Source: Streptomyces sp. HUAS CB01
GTDB lineage: Bacteria; Actinomycetota; Actinomycetes; Streptomycetales; Streptomycetaceae
Assembly (NCBI RefSeq): GCF_030406905.1
Contig: NZ_CP129137.1
Location: 5,600,001 to 5,664,000, forward strand
Direction: 5' to 3'
Length of the DNA: 64,000 nucleotides
Part shown: positions 63,165 through 64,000 of the stretch, piece after piece
Layout: the number at the start of each line of letters is the position of its first letter
Numbering within the stretch: the stretch's first letter is position 1
Made by a program: the position numbers and the translations under genes
Notes under the pieces: generated by a model
What the model saw: only the letters and a program-made list of their open reading frames with translations
Database searches by the model: none
Told to the model about the DNA's origin: nothing

Positions 63165-64000
63165 CTACGGAGTGCGCGCTATCAGGTACCGGAAGACGTT
63201 CGGCATCCACACCGTCCCGTCCGCCCGCACATGGGGATGGAGCGCCTCCTTGACCTCCTTCTCCACCTGCGCCGGGTCCGTCGCCCGAACCGCCGCGTCG
63301 AACAGCCCCGTCGACAGCAGGCCGCGCACGGCGCTGTCCAGGTCCGCGTACCCGAAGGGGCACGACACCCGGCCCGAGCCGTCCGGACGGATCCCCGCCC
63401 TGGTCGCCACGTCCTCCAGGTCGTCCCGGAGCGTCTGCCGCCAGCCGCCGTCCGAGCGCAGCCGCTCGGTGAGCCTGCTCGCCACCCGCAGCACAGCCGA
63501 GGTGGCACAGCGCTCGGGCGGGCCCCAGCCCGCCAGCACCACCGGGCTGCCGCGCTCGGCGAGCGGAACCGCGGCTTCCAGCGCGGGCACCAATCCGTCG
63601 GAGTCGCCGGCCGTACACCCGATCGGCTGAAAAGCGGTGATCATGTTGAACCGGGGGCGCCGGGGATCGGCCGCCTCCTCCGGTCCGCCCTCGACCAGCC
63701 GCGCCCCGGGAGCGTCCCCGGACCCGGCGTGCTCCGGCGCGGGGGCCAGCCGCTCGCGCGCCAGTTCCATCCTCGCCGGGTCCATGTCGACGCCGGTGAC
63801 GCTCGCGCCGCGCGCCGAGGCCATCAGCAGGGCCAGACCCGAGCCGCAGCCGAGGCCCAGGACACGAGTGCCCGCGCCGACCTCCAGGTGCGCGTACACC
63901 GCCTCGTAGAGCGGCACCAGCATCCGTTCCTGGATCTCGGCCCAGTCACGGGCGCGCCTTCCGGCGTCCGCCGGGAGCGCTGAGGACGTACGAGGGTGGT
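63165..64000 (-). CDS. SAM-dependent methyltransferase, 5' end missing
   Basis: A class I methyltransferase, with at least 278 residues in the window; the frame remains open to the edge, so the start lies just outside. DWAEIQERMLVPLYEAVYAH precedes the SAM loop VLGLGCGSGLALLMASARGA and VTGVDMDPARMELARERLAP; FNMITAFQPIGCT is the motif IV region. The C-terminal half is PFGYADLDSAVRGLLSTGLF and LHPHVRADGTVWMPNVFRYL, a pattern seen in a Streptomyces methyltransferase group of unknown substrate. The internal ATG at 63923 is not a good start because conserved residues continue upstream. Confidence 0.82.
   Translation of the reverse strand, partial: HPRTSSALPADAGRRARDWAEIQERMLVPLYEAVYAHLEVGAGTRVLGLGCGSGLALLMASARGASVTGVDMDPARMELARERLAPAPEHAGSGDAPGARLVEGGPEEAADPRRPRFNMITAFQPIGCTAGDSDGLVPALEAAVPLAERGSPVVLAGWGPPERCATSAVLRVASRLTERLRSDGGWRQTLRDDLEDVATRAGIRPDGSGRVSCPFGYADLDSAVRGLLSTGLFDAAVRATDPAQVEKEVKEALHPHVRADGTVWMPNVFRYLIARTP

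Noticed and set aside
62497..63618. 373-codon minus-strand frame covering the interval after the FtsH-like gene
   Set aside because: It runs through the methyltransferase gene in another frame. Only the Cmk-like pieces inside the interval have meaning, and they require frame changes.

Overview
The window is a stretch of Streptomyces core chromosome. The evidence is very high G+C with strong third-position bias, GTG and TTG starts, GTGA/ATGA stop-start overlaps, and several genus-typical genes: two conservons (cvnABCD), hupS with a Lys/Ala tail, ndgR next to leuCD, nsdA, glcP and amtB-glnK-glnD. The gene order agrees, as I remember it, with the S. coelicolor region from accB to ffh. I could not run an alignment.

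Layout. 1-1,400: 3' end of the acyl-CoA carboxylase beta gene (accB) and its epsilon subunit. 1,561-11,900: two tandem conservons on the minus strand, each a sensor-kinase-like CvnA, roadblock CvnB, DUF742 CvnC and small GTPase CvnD. 12,461: an unrecognised 58-residue gene carrying the same eight-residue motif twice. 12,718-16,550: FAH-family hydrolase, gltX, a HAD phosphatase and an array of five tRNAs (Gln-Glu-Glu-Gln-Glu). 16,620-22,004: MerR regulator with a divergent DUF4188 gene, ndgR with divergent leuCD, and hupS. 22,135-34,920: cofC, plsC-gpsA, ddl, thiL-thiD, rpmB, a DAK2/FakA-type kinase, recG, rsmD and coaD. 35,053-38,985: a coiled-coil protein, yceD-rpmF, rnc and mutM. 38,937-42,381: an HxlR regulator, a DUF1963-like protein, a secreted CAP protein, acyP and a small coiled-coil protein. 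42,610-48,116: smc and glcP. 48,169-50,211: an LLM oxidoreductase and a decayed permease. 50,313-54,365: ftsY, a primase/polymerase-like protein and nsdA. 54,703-60,542: amtB-glnK-glnD and ffh. 60,728-64,000: an FtsH-like protease, a cytidylate kinase remnant and a truncated methyltransferase.

The genes fall into groups. Nitrogen status: amtB-glnK-glnD behind a GlnR-type box. Protein targeting: ftsY and ffh, with an FtsH-like protease next door. Chromosome organisation: smc and hupS. Glutamyl/glutaminyl decoding: gltX beside tRNA-Glu and tRNA-Gln genes. Development and antibiotic control: the conservons, ndgR, rnc (absB in S. coelicolor) and nsdA.

The points most worth a second look are the 58-residue double-motif gene, the mosaic near-identity of the two conservons, a 38-residue CxxC/CxxC frame that overlaps the glnD stop, an extra segment inside the SMC hinge, and two decaying genes on the minus strand: an NCS1-type permease (49,202-50,211) and a cytidylate kinase fragment (about 62,755-62,951). 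I see no mobile element, CRISPR array or biosynthetic cluster.
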